The notes beneath the pieces are model-generated. The model was given only the letters and a program-made list of their open reading frames with translations. It was not told the origin of the DNA and made no database searches. From Clostridia bacterium (GTDB lineage Bacteria; Bacillota; Clostridia; UMGS1810): a stretch of 11,700 bases of DNA. The position numbers were made by a program, and so were the translations under genes. This document shows, one piece after another, positions 6,932 through 11,700 of this stretch. How positions within the stretch are numbered: position 1 is the stretch's first letter; each line of letters opens with the position of its first letter. The stretch is from contig JAEDEG010000080.1 of the NCBI GenBank assembly GCA_016293435.1, positions 1-11,700 on the forward strand, written 5' to 3'.

Positions 6932-7654
6932 ATGTTTAGATTATTAAACGCTGAGAGAATGAAATTAAAGCGTTCGCCCGTGTGGCTTGCGTTTTTGATA
7001 ATGCCGATTGTTCCTGCACTTCTCGGAACGCTAAATTATATGGGAAATATTGAAATTTTGCAAAGCGAGTGGTATTCGCTTTGGACTCAGCACACGCTGT
7101 TTACAGATTATTTTTTCCTGCCTGTTATGATTGGAATATACTGTGTGTATATAATGCGACTTGAACATAATAATCATAATTGGAACAAGGTGCTGACTAT
7201 GCCGCAGAGCAGAACAACTGTGTTTTTGTCAAAGCTCATCACTGCGTCGTTTATGGTTTTTATAAGCGAATTATGGATTGGAATTTTATTTATAATATCA
7301 GGTTTTGTTGTCGGAATGGCAAATCCGCCGTATATGCAAATTGCCGTATGGTGCTTGTTCGGAACGCTTGGCGGTATAGTTGTTGCGGCAATTCAGCTTA
7401 TGCTGTCGCTTTTTATAAAAAGCTTCGCCCTGCCAATAGGAATATCTTTTGCAGGCGGTCTGTCGGGACTTGTATTTTTAGCAAAAGGTTTAGGCCATAT
7501 ATGGCCGTACTCGCTTATGGCATACGGAATGAACTCTAATGCTCCGCAAAAAATATTAGAAAGCGGTTACACGGAGTTTATTATAATTTGTATTGTGTAT
7601 ATTTTTCTATTTACTATAATTTCTAATGTTATATTATCTAAGAAAGATATATGA
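6932..7654 (+). CDS. Lantibiotic-protection ABC transporter permease, MutG type, 240 aa
   Basis: The second permease, with six likely spans at about 15-35, 55-75, 100-125, 137-160, 167-185 and 214-235. The cytoplasmic loop LEHNNHNWNKVLTMP (78-91) is the typical motif after span 2 in LanG/LanE subunits. It begins 1 nt after the previous stop codon, with AAAGGAATT as ribosome binding site, so the three genes form one operon. Together with the E-type permease and the ATPase it should make a complete self-protection or resistance exporter. No lantibiotic precursor or modification gene (LanB, LanC, LanM) is present in the window, so this is resistance cargo rather than producer immunity, as far as the window shows. 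Confidence 0.88.
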   Translation: MFRLLNAERMKLKRSPVWLAFLIMPIVPALLGTLNYMGNIEILQSEWYSLWTQHTLFTDYFFLPVMIGIYCVYIMRLEHNNHNWNKVLTMPQSRTTVFLSKLITASFMVFISELWIGILFIISGFVVGMANPPYMQIAVWCLFGTLGGIVVAAIQLMLSLFIKSFALPIGISFAGGLSGLVFLAKGLGHIWPYSLMAYGMNSNAPQKILESGYTEFIIICIVYIFLFTIISNVILSKKDI

Positions 7655-7666
7655 GAGTGATAGAAT

Positions 7667-7837
7667 ATGGAAACTAAATGGATATACTGTCCTATATGTG
7701 GAAATAAGACCCGTGATAAAATCCGCACAGATACCGTTATCAAAAATTTTCCCTTATTTTGTCCTAAGTGCAAAAAGGAAAGTTTGATAGATGTTGAAAA
7801 TCTGACGGTAAAGGTTATAGAGAAATCTGCAAATTAA
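7667..7837 (+). CDS. Cysteine-rich KTR zinc-ribbon peptide, copy 1, 56 aa
   Basis: A small protein with two CPxC knuckles, CPIC at 8-11 and CPKC at 32-35, separated by the conserved GNKTRDKIR and NFPLF blocks, as in the cysteine-rich KTR family found in Clostridia mobile elements. It probably binds one zinc ion; the cellular role is unknown. It begins 12 nt after the exporter permease, with only a weak GAGAGTG upstream, so it is likely read from the exporter transcript. The protein ends 9 residues earlier than copy 2 and lacks the KEPDAKTQ-type tail. A decayed tail-like sequence lies after its stop codon, which suggests truncation or recombination between copies. Confidence 0.85.
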   Translation: METKWIYCPICGNKTRDKIRTDTVIKNFPLFCPKCKKESLIDVENLTVKVIEKSAN

Positions 7838-7848
7838 AAATATCACCT

Positions 7849-7884
7849 AACAATATTATAGAGCCCGACGCAAGACGCAGAGCC
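7849..7884 (+). pseudogene. Decayed tail of a third KTR gene
   Basis: AACAATATTATAGAGCCCG followed by ACGCAAGACGCAGAGCC resembles the end of copy 2 (AACAATTTAATATTACTG..., then AGAGCCAGACGCAAAGACGCAGGAGCC). In one frame it reads IIEPDARRRA, like the IKEPDAKTQEP tail of copy 2, but it lies behind the stop codon of copy 1. It looks like a scar of recombination between KTR cassettes. Confidence 0.4.
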
Positions 7885-7918
7885 AATATATCACGATAAC
7901 TCTATGTTATCGGCTCTG
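7878..7918 (+). other. Stem-loop after KTR copy 1
   Basis: CAGAGCC (7878-7884) pairs with GGCTCTG (7912-7918), and inside it GATAAC (7895-7900) pairs with GTTATC (7906-7911), with a 10-nt bulge on the left side. No T-tract follows, so it is probably not a working terminator; it corresponds to the terminator after copy 2. Confidence 0.5.
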
Positions 7919-7981
7919 TGTCATTTACAGGAATATCCTGCATATACGTGCGTCATACTATATGATGTTGAGGTGAAATAT

Positions 7982-8179
7982 ATGCAAACTGAAAATAGCG
8001 AATGGGTATTATGCCCGATATGCAATAATAAAACACGGACGAAGCTCCGTAAAGATACAGAATTAAAGAATTTCCCTTTATTCTGTCCGAAATGTAAAAA
8101 TGAAACTTTAATAAACGCAAAACAATTTAATATTACTGTTATCAAAGAGCCAGACGCAAAGACGCAGGAGCCTATGTAA
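7982..8179 (+). CDS. Cysteine-rich KTR zinc-ribbon peptide, copy 2, 65 aa
   Basis: Two zinc knuckles, CPIC (11-14) and CPKC (35-38), enclose the family blocks NNKTRTKLR and KNFPLF, with C-terminal tail KEPDAKTQEPM. I chose the start at 7982 because GAGGTG lies 7 nt upstream; the frame is open to 7904, but the upstream codons overlap the preceding hairpin and have no ribosome binding site. Peptides of this family are common riders on Tn916/Tn1549-like elements. The function is unknown, possibly a small DNA- or RNA-binding or chaperone-like zinc protein. It is the last gene before a strong terminator, so it probably ends the exporter operon. Confidence 0.88.
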   Translation: MQTENSEWVLCPICNNKTRTKLRKDTELKNFPLFCPKCKNETLINAKQFNITVIKEPDAKTQEPM

Positions 8180-8194
8180 ACTGTAAGACGCAGA

Positions 8195-8240
8195 GCCGAT
8201 AATTTGAGGTATATCTCAGATTATCGGCTATTTTTATTTT
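8195..8240 (+). terminator. Strong rho-independent terminator ending the cargo operon
   Basis: GCCGATAATTTGAG (8195-8208) pairs with CTCAGATTATCGGC (8215-8228), 14 bp with one G-U pair and a 6-nt loop, followed by TATTTTTATTTT. It closes the exporter-KTR transcript. Confidence 0.85.
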
Positions 8241-8243
8241 AAC

Positions 8244-8280
8244 AGACCTGCCAAATAAAAAAACGATATTTGGCAGGTCT
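8244..8280. other. Perfect 14-bp inverted repeat
   Basis: AGACCTGCCAAATA (8244-8257) and TATTTGGCAGGTCT (8267-8280) are perfect complements around a 9-nt loop. ATTTTGTTG follows, a weak T-tract. It lies 3 nt after the cargo terminator's T-tract. It may be a second terminator or a junction left by cargo insertion. Confidence 0.6.
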
Positions 8281-8294
8281 ATTTTGTTGTGCTC

Positions 8295-8332
8295 AAAATC
8301 CCTCCAAGTATCATATGTTTGGAGGGATTTTT
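8295..8332 (+). terminator. Stem-loop that also holds a ribosome binding site
   Basis: AAAATCCCTCCAA (8295-8307) pairs perfectly with TTGGAGGGATTTT (8319-8331), 13 bp with an 11-nt loop. It could terminate transcription. The GGAGGG in its right arm is also the ribosome binding site of the small ORF at 8333, so folding would block translation. Confidence 0.5.
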
Positions 8333-8404
8333 ATGCGCTGGAGTTTGAAAGCCATACCGTTGCTTATCAGAAACGGCGAATATCTACCTGCTATTATATT
8401 TTAA
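8333..8404 (+). CDS. Possible 23-codon small ORF
   Basis: ATG at 8333 has GGAGGG 6 nt upstream, the best ribosome binding site in this stretch, and the frame runs 23 codons to TAA. The peptide starts MRWSLKAIPLLIRN and ends EYLPAIIF, with a basic front and hydrophobic rest. I do not recognise it. It may be a leader peptide, a small membrane peptide, or the remnant of a longer gene. The ribosome binding site is buried in the hairpin at 8295-8331. Coding status is uncertain. Confidence 0.35.
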   Translation: MRWSLKAIPLLIRNGEYLPAIIF

Positions 8405-8448
8405 AAAAATTGAAATCCTTTCAAAGAACAACTATACTCTTAATATTG

Positions 8449-8479
8449 ATATTACAAATCATTTTGATAGATGTAATAT
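8449..8479 (+). promoter_or_regulatory. Candidate promoter overlapped by an 8-bp palindrome
   Basis: ATATTACA (8449-8456) and TGTAATAT (8472-8479) are perfect inverted repeats 15 bp apart. Inside them ATTACA (8451-8456) and TAATAT (8474-8479) form a possible -35 and -10 with a 17-bp spacer. A dimeric repressor on this dyad would cover the promoter. The stretch from 8405 to 8651 holds this site and the two hairpins that follow, and no convincing gene. Confidence 0.4.
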
Positions 8480-8486
8480 ATCCTTG

Positions 8487-8517
8487 AATGCTCGGCTGCA
8501 TAATGCAGTCGGGCATT
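8487..8517 (+). other. Leader hairpin 1 upstream of the sigma-like gene
   Basis: AATGCTCGGCTGCA (8487-8500) pairs with TGCAGTCGGGCATT (8504-8517) over 14 positions, two of them G-U, around a TAA loop. A T-run (TTTTTT, 8525-8530) follows after a short gap. It lies just downstream of the candidate promoter and could be an attenuator or terminator. Confidence 0.5.
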
Positions 8518-8558
8518 GTTGCGCTTTTTTAGAAAAAATTTTTTCAAAAGCGCAACAA
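8516..8558 (+). other. Leader hairpin 2 upstream of the sigma-like gene
   Basis: TTGTTGCGCTTTT (8516-8528) and AAAAGCGCAACAA (8546-8558) are perfect 13-bp complements. The 17-nt loop contains most of a second palindrome, GAAAAAATTTTTTC. It shares 2 bases with hairpin 1, so the two may compete slightly. Confidence 0.55.
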
Positions 8559-8651
8559 ACTCCTATTTTGGCACTGGATAATGAGCGAAAGGGGCAGAAA
8601 GGACAAGACTGTTCTTTCCGTTCACTCCACCGCAGGAAGGAGGTGAACTCA

Positions 8652-9089
8652 ATGGAGCTATCTTCTTCCCAAAAGGAAACTATACAACATCAGTATGACG
8701 CGCTGATTAAAAAGGTTCTGAAAGGTGAAGCCAAAAACTACCTGATTGAACTTGTGAAACGCGCCGGTCGTGAAGTATGCTTTTCGGATTTGAGCGAAAG
8801 CGAGCTTAACAAGTTTTTTGTAACGGACACATATGCAAGCGACTACTTCAATTTTGAAGTTGCCGGATATGACATTATCGTAAAAAATGACTTGCTGGGC
8901 GAAGCATTAGGCACTCTGCCGGATAAAAAGCGGAATATTGTCCTTATGTCATATTTTTTAGATATGAGCGATGATGAAATAGGGGCATTGCTGAATGTTG
9001 TGCGCAGTACGGTTTTCCGCCACAGGAAAAGCGCACTTGCAAAAATCAAGCAGTATATGGAGGGAAAATCAAATGACGAACACAAGTAA
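8652..9089 (+). CDS. Sigma-70-like regulator of the conjugative element (Tn916 Orf7-like), 145 aa
   Basis: A short protein with a C-terminal sigma region 4-like HTH: LGEALGTLPDKKRNIVLMSYF, then LDMSDDEIGALLNVVRSTVFRHRKSALAKIKQYM (about 83-137). No region 2 for -10 recognition is visible. Members of this group (Tn916 Orf7 and Tn1549 counterparts) are thought to control excision and transfer genes. I chose the start at 8652 because a near-perfect AAGGAGGTGA lies 5 nt upstream; the frame is open 56 codons further up, but that part covers the leader hairpins. It overlaps the next gene by 17 nt, forming a two-gene unit. The long hairpin-rich leader suggests control by attenuation. Confidence 0.85.
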   Translation: MELSSSQKETIQHQYDALIKKVLKGEAKNYLIELVKRAGREVCFSDLSESELNKFFVTDTYASDYFNFEVAGYDIIVKNDLLGEALGTLPDKKRNIVLMSYFLDMSDDEIGALLNVVRSTVFRHRKSALAKIKQYMEGKSNDEHK

Positions 9090-9312
9090 CAAAGCTAACT
9101 TGTTGCCGTTCAATGTCATTGCTGCGGCGGCAAACGGCGATACTGACGCTATATGTGTAATCTTAAAGCATTATGAGGGTTACATAGCGAAACTTTGTAC
9201 CCGTACTCTGCGCGACGAGAACGGGAATACTTACTCATACATTGACGAGGAAATGTGCAATAGATTAAAAATCCGTCTTATTGCGCGTACTCTCGCATTT
9301 AATGTAGCGTAA
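9073..9312 (+). CDS. HTH-domain protein of the conjugative element (Tn916 Orf8-like), 79 aa
   Basis: A small protein with the LLPFNVIAAAANGDTDAICVILKHYEGYIAKLCTR pattern of the HTH_16 family, the usual partner of the sigma-like protein in Tn916/Tn1549-type elements. The C-terminal part (YIDEEMCNRLKIRLIARTLAF) is the conserved second helix pair. I chose the start at 9073 because GGAGGG lies 8 nt upstream and the gene overlaps the sigma-like gene by 17 nt. Such proteins resemble the N-terminal helical part of sigma factors and may work with the preceding protein to switch on excision genes; this is inference from gene pairing. A long stem-loop follows. Confidence 0.85.
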   Translation: MTNTSNKANLLPFNVIAAAANGDTDAICVILKHYEGYIAKLCTRTLRDENGNTYSYIDEEMCNRLKIRLIARTLAFNVA

Positions 9313-9321
9313 ATACAAACA

Positions 9322-9376
9322 AGCCCATACGGAGGTGCGTACCCCTTTCCGCACTTTCCGTAATGGGCTATTTGTC
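9322..9376 (+). terminator. Stem-loop terminator of the sigma-HTH pair
   Basis: AGCCCAT (9322-9328) pairs with ATGGGCT (9363-9369), ACGGA (9329-9333) with TCCGT (9357-9361), and GTGCG (9335-9339) with CGCAC (9350-9354): 17 pairs with small bulges, then ATTTGTC. The T-tract is weak, but the stem and its place 9 nt after the stop codon fit a terminator. Confidence 0.6.
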
Positions 9377-9829
9377 ATTCCGTAAAAGCACATTTTTAGG
9401 GTGTGTTTTTACAGGCTGATAAGTGCCGATTGTTCTTTGACAAACACGCCCGAAACACCGGGCGTCATAGACAAAACGGACACAAAAGGAATGTGCCGAG
9501 CTTTACTGCAAATACGCCACGACTTTAACAGGAGCAGCTTCTACCTTTCATTTTCATATAGTGAAACGCTTGTTAAAAGAGCGATAAAATATTTGTACCG
9601 TAGCTGCGGTTTTGGCAGACCGCAGGCAATGACGTATATTCCGAATAATGATACTCCCGCCTTGAACGCGTCACTGCATTGGGCGGCCGGACGAAAACCG
9701 TGCAGGGGTGAAATTCCCGTGGAGCCGCAGCCGGCGGCCGTTCGATTTTGTCGTTATATGTATTTGTAATAGTGTACTTGCTGTCTTTCATAAAATATAC
9801 TATCTCTTTACGGCAAGGGAGGTATCTAA
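9377..9829 (+). ncRNA. Gene-free region with several stem-loops; candidate structured RNA
   Basis: No frame here has a ribosome binding site or recognisable protein. Local hairpins are GTAAAAGCACA/TGTGTTTTTAC (9382-9412, one G-U), ACGCCCG/CGGGCGT (9446-9465, perfect, 6-nt loop) and CTGCGG/CCGCAG (9604-9625). A GC-rich island at about 9655-9742 sits in AT-rich surroundings. It contains a GGGGTGAAATTCCC hairpin-like element followed by GTGGAGCCGCAGCCGG and further GCC/GGC blocks. This recalls the core hairpins of cobalamin-family riboswitches but lacks the usual AGGGAA segment before them. It could be a regulatory RNA, a leader of the small ORF at 9830, or recombinase binding DNA. The strand is assumed from the flanking genes. 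Confidence 0.35.
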
Positions 9830-10000
9830 ATGAATGACAATATTTCGTATTTAACTGATACAAGTAAAATATCCTTAGAAAAAATGAATTTTACAGTTAT
9901 CAATCTGCGCCCAAAGGATTCTGATAAATGCAACGATACAAAACTTGACATCGAAAGAAAACTTTTTGATATATTTAAAAAATATGTTGACAAGCATTGA
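9830..10000 (+). CDS. Small protein of unknown function upstream of the recombinase, 56 aa
   Basis: The ATG at 9830 has an excellent AGGGAGG ribosome binding site 7 nt upstream, and the frame runs 56 codons to TGA. The protein begins MNDNISYLTD, has a core FTVINLRPKDSD and ends in an amphipathic helix, LDIERKLFDIFKKYVDKH. Small proteins next to the recombinase occur in Tn4451-like elements (TnpW) and in many others (excisionases, directionality factors). The size and position fit such a role, but I see no clear sequence match and no HTH. The -35 box of the recombinase promoter overlaps its stop codon, so the two genes are closely linked. Confidence 0.7.
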   Translation: MNDNISYLTDTSKISLEKMNFTVINLRPKDSDKCNDTKLDIERKLFDIFKKYVDKH

Positions 10001-10025
10001 AATGTGTTTTACAGCGCGTTATAAT
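9997..10025 (+). promoter_or_regulatory. Promoter of the serine recombinase
   Basis: TTGAAA (9997-10002) and TATAAT (10020-10025) are separated by exactly 17 bp, a near-consensus sigma-A promoter. It lies 50-78 nt before the recombinase start. The -35 overlaps the stop codon of the 56-aa gene. Confidence 0.75.
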
Positions 10026-10049
10026 ATGGGTAGTATGGGCAGCTCATAT

Positions 10050-10079
10050 CATAACATCGTTATGGAGGTATACGATGTT
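10050..10079 (+). promoter_or_regulatory. Inverted repeats enclosing the recombinase ribosome binding site and start codon
   Basis: AACATCGT (10053-10060) and ACGATGTT (10072-10079) are perfect 8-bp complements. The GGAGG lies in the loop and the ATG in the right arm. A competing hairpin, CATAAC/GTTATG (10050-10064), uses part of the same left arm and would leave the ATG free. The arrangement could control translation, or be a protein-binding dyad. Confidence 0.45.
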
Positions 10080-11586
10080 TGATGCTATTTATACAAGACA
10101 ATCTATTGATAAGGTGGACAGTATATCTGTGGAAAGCCAGCTTGAATACTGCAAATATGAAACACGCGGTAATGCTTATAAAGTATATTCGGATAAGGGC
10201 TACAGCGGTAAAAATACCAATCGTCCCGGTTTTGAAAGTATGATGAAAGATATTAAACAAGGCGGTGTTTCAAGAGTTATCGTTTATAAGCTGGACCGTA
10301 TCAGTCGTTCTATTTTGGACTTTGCAAATATGATGGACGTATTTCAAGAATACAATGTTGAATTTGTTTCATCTACGGAGCGATTTGATACATCTACGCC
10401 TATCGGACGTGCAATGCTGAATATTTGTATTGTGTTTGCACAGCTTGAACGTGAAACTATACAAAAGAGAGTTGCAGACGCATATTATTCACGCAGCAAG
10501 CGAGGTTTCTATATGGGAGGACGTATTCCTTACGGATTTTCAAAAGAGAGTACCGTTATAGACGGAATAAAAACCTCTAAATATGTTCCCGTGCCGGAGG
10601 AAGCAGAACAAATCAAGTTAATGTATTCTATGTATGCTGACGGTAAACATTCGCTGGGTGAAATAATTTCTTATTTCAACGAACACGACATCAAGCATTT
10701 GCGCGGTGGTATGTGGAGCGTTGGAAGAATAAGCGATATGCTCAGAAATCCCATATATGTTATGGCGGACGCTGATGTTTACGACTTTTTCAAGAGTCAG
10801 GGTGCAGATGTTATAAATCCTGTTTCGGACTTTACCGGATATAACGCTTGTTACCTTTATCAAGGTAATAAGTCAAAAACCAGAAAGCAGCTTGATTTGA
10901 CCGATAAGGAAATTGTACTTGCCCCACATCAAGGTATTATTCCGTCCGGTGATTGGATAAAATGCCGTTTGCGCTGTCTGAATAACAGACAATCCACCCA
11001 GACCTGTAAAGCAACAACCTCTTGGCTTGTAGGCAAAGTAAAATGCGGCAAATGCGGATATGGCTTAACTATAGTAAAAGCTAATACAAAATGGCACAGA
11101 TATTTTGTTTGCTCAACTTCCCTTGCAACGAAAAAAGCAAATTGCAAAGGAACCGGCGGTACAATTTATGCTGATGTATTGGAAGATTATATGTTAAAAG
11201 CAATTCGCAATAAGCTCTCAGAGTTCAAAACGCTGTCTTATCAAACCGAGAAGAAAAACAATCCTAAAATAAATGAAAATAAAATCAAATTATCCGAAAT
11301 TGACAACGAAATTAACGACTTGCTTTCAAAAGTTATCGGTGCAAATTCCGTTCTTATGGAGTACATAAACAAAAAGGTTGAGCAACTGGATGCCGAACGC
11401 AAAAGTATTCAGGAAGAAATTCTTTTACTCACTCATAATCAGGGTATAAAAGATTTTGATACAATATCAAATCACGTTGACGCTTGGGAGGGTATCAGCT
11501 TTGAAGATAAGCAGGCAGTCGTTGACGCACTTATAAAAGTGATACATATCGCCGATGGCAATATAGAGATAACTTGGAACATTTAA
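10075..11586 (+). CDS. Large serine recombinase (integrase/excisionase of the element), 503 aa
   Basis: The site-specific recombinase that should integrate and excise the element. The resolvase/invertase domain (about 1-145) has the nucleophile S10 in YTRQS with R8, the SGKNTNRPGF segment (44-53), and YKLDRISRS (71-79) with conserved arginines. The recombinase domain follows (GGRIPYGF..., 148-260). The zinc ribbon has CGKC (324-327), C346 and C357. A coiled-coil stretch (about 400-455) lies in the C-terminal part, as in TndX, TnpX and phage integrases of this class. All catalytic residues are present. I chose the start at 10075 for its GGAGG 7 nt upstream; the frame is open 26 codons further but without a ribosome binding site. 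It has its own promoter. Tn1549 itself uses a tyrosine integrase, so this backbone carries a different recombination module. Confidence 0.95.
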   Translation: MFDAIYTRQSIDKVDSISVESQLEYCKYETRGNAYKVYSDKGYSGKNTNRPGFESMMKDIKQGGVSRVIVYKLDRISRSILDFANMMDVFQEYNVEFVSSTERFDTSTPIGRAMLNICIVFAQLERETIQKRVADAYYSRSKRGFYMGGRIPYGFSKESTVIDGIKTSKYVPVPEEAEQIKLMYSMYADGKHSLGEIISYFNEHDIKHLRGGMWSVGRISDMLRNPIYVMADADVYDFFKSQGADVINPVSDFTGYNACYLYQGNKSKTRKQLDLTDKEIVLAPHQGIIPSGDWIKCRLRCLNNRQSTQTCKATTSWLVGKVKCGKCGYGLTIVKANTKWHRYFVCSTSLATKKANCKGTGGTIYADVLEDYMLKAIRNKLSEFKTLSYQTEKKNNPKINENKIKLSEIDNEINDLLSKVIGANSVLMEYINKKVEQLDAERKSIQEEILLLTHNQGIKDFDTISNHVDAWEGISFEDKQAVVDALIKVIHIADGNIEITWNI

Positions 11587-11700
11587 GGCGCCCTTGTATG
11601 ACGCCGTTTTTAAGGATATTTTCACTTGTATCTTTCCGTTTCGGTGAAGCGCTTCGCCGTGTGGAAGAAAAATTAAACACTAAAAATAAATTTTATATGA
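11587..11700. other. Non-coding right flank, possible element end
   Basis: No gene is visible. A short GGCG/CGCC stem with GTTTTT after it (11587-11612) may be a weak terminator of the recombinase. CGGTGAAGC-GCTTCGCCG (11642-11659) is an 18-bp palindrome with one mismatch, set between TCTTTCC and GGAAGA. Serine recombinase elements often end within about 100-200 bp of the recombinase gene and their att sites are imperfect palindromes, so the right attachment site may be here; this is inference. Confidence 0.3.

Larger units (their letters stand above)
7667..8197 (+). repeat. Diverged tandem duplication of the KTR cassette
   Basis: Two units with start codons 315 nt apart each contain a KTR peptide gene, a tail region and the 13-nt sequence AAGACGCAGAGCC (7872-7884 and 8185-8197, 313 nt apart) opening a hairpin. 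The peptides share about half of their residues, so the duplication is old or the copies were acquired separately. Confidence 0.65.

Noticed and set aside
7178..7539. 119-codon frame inside the second permease gene
   Set aside because: It is out of frame with an intact permease with clear membrane spans, and has no ribosome binding site.
8484..8651. 56-codon N-terminal extension of the sigma-like protein
   Set aside because: The near-perfect AAGGAGGTGA directly before the ATG at 8652 sets the start. The upstream codons coincide with the leader hairpins.
9413..9465. Hammerhead-ribozyme-like pieces (CTGATAAG and CCGAAAC)
   Set aside because: The invariant CUGAUGA core is altered, and the GAAAC lies inside a simple 7-bp hairpin, so the stems cannot be arranged in hammerhead order.
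9401..9769. 122-codon open frame on the plus strand starting with GTG
   Set aside because: There is no ribosome binding site, the frame runs through several hairpins and the GC-rich island, and the protein has no recognisable pattern. The overlapping minus-strand frame (9573-9863) is equally unconvincing.
9987..10025. TTGACA at 9987-9992 as the recombinase -35 box
   Set aside because: It is 27 bp from the TATAAT at 10020, too far. TTGAAA at 9997 has the correct 17-bp spacing.
9997..10074. 26-codon N-terminal extension of the serine recombinase
   Set aside because: It lies over the promoter and has no ribosome binding site; GGAGG before the ATG at 10075 sets the start, and the catalytic motif begins right after it.
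1..11700. CRISPR array, tRNA or rRNA genes
   Set aside because: I found no regularly spaced identical repeats, cloverleaf-like segments or rRNA-like sequence on either strand by eye.

Overview
The window looks like part of an integrative and conjugative (or mobilizable) element from an AT-rich, low-GC Gram-positive gut-type Clostridia host. The support is strong AGGAGG-type ribosome binding sites, Tn1549/Tn916-style backbone genes, cysteine-rich KTR peptides and a large serine recombinase. There are no tRNA or rRNA genes, CRISPR arrays or chromosomal housekeeping genes.

Layout. Positions 1-3157, read on the minus strand, are the transfer/mobilization end: an XRE repressor-like gene (2804-3157), a palindrome-bearing non-coding stretch that is a candidate oriT (about 2618-2790), mobC (2264-2593), a MobA/VirD2-type relaxase (966-2303), a secreted protein (298-891) and a small membrane protein that runs off the left edge. 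Positions 3245-8240 are the cargo. A histidine kinase and OmpR-type response regulator on the minus strand diverge from a three-gene ABC exporter of the lantibiotic-immunity type (LanFEG / CprABC) on the plus strand, followed by two tandem KTR zinc-ribbon peptides and a strong terminator. Positions 8241-9376 hold two further hairpins, a possible 23-codon ORF, a hairpin-rich leader, and a sigma-70-like regulator overlapping an Orf8-like HTH protein. Positions 9377-9829 hold no convincing gene but contain several stem-loops and a GC-rich island that may be a structured RNA. Positions 9830-11586 are the integration/excision module: a 56-aa protein of unknown function and a 503-aa large serine recombinase with its own promoter. 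The last 110 bases are non-coding, and the element end may lie there.

How it fits together (inference). The two-component system would sense a cationic peptide or lantibiotic and activate the divergent exporter through a pair of 13-bp direct repeats, 22 bp apart, that occupy the -35 position of an extended -10 promoter. The exporter would then remove the peptide from the membrane. The cargo sits between the transfer and recombination modules, the position resistance cargo occupies in Tn1549-like elements. The least explained parts are the 9377-9829 region, the hairpins around the small ORFs and the recombinase start, and the KTR duplication with a decayed third tail.
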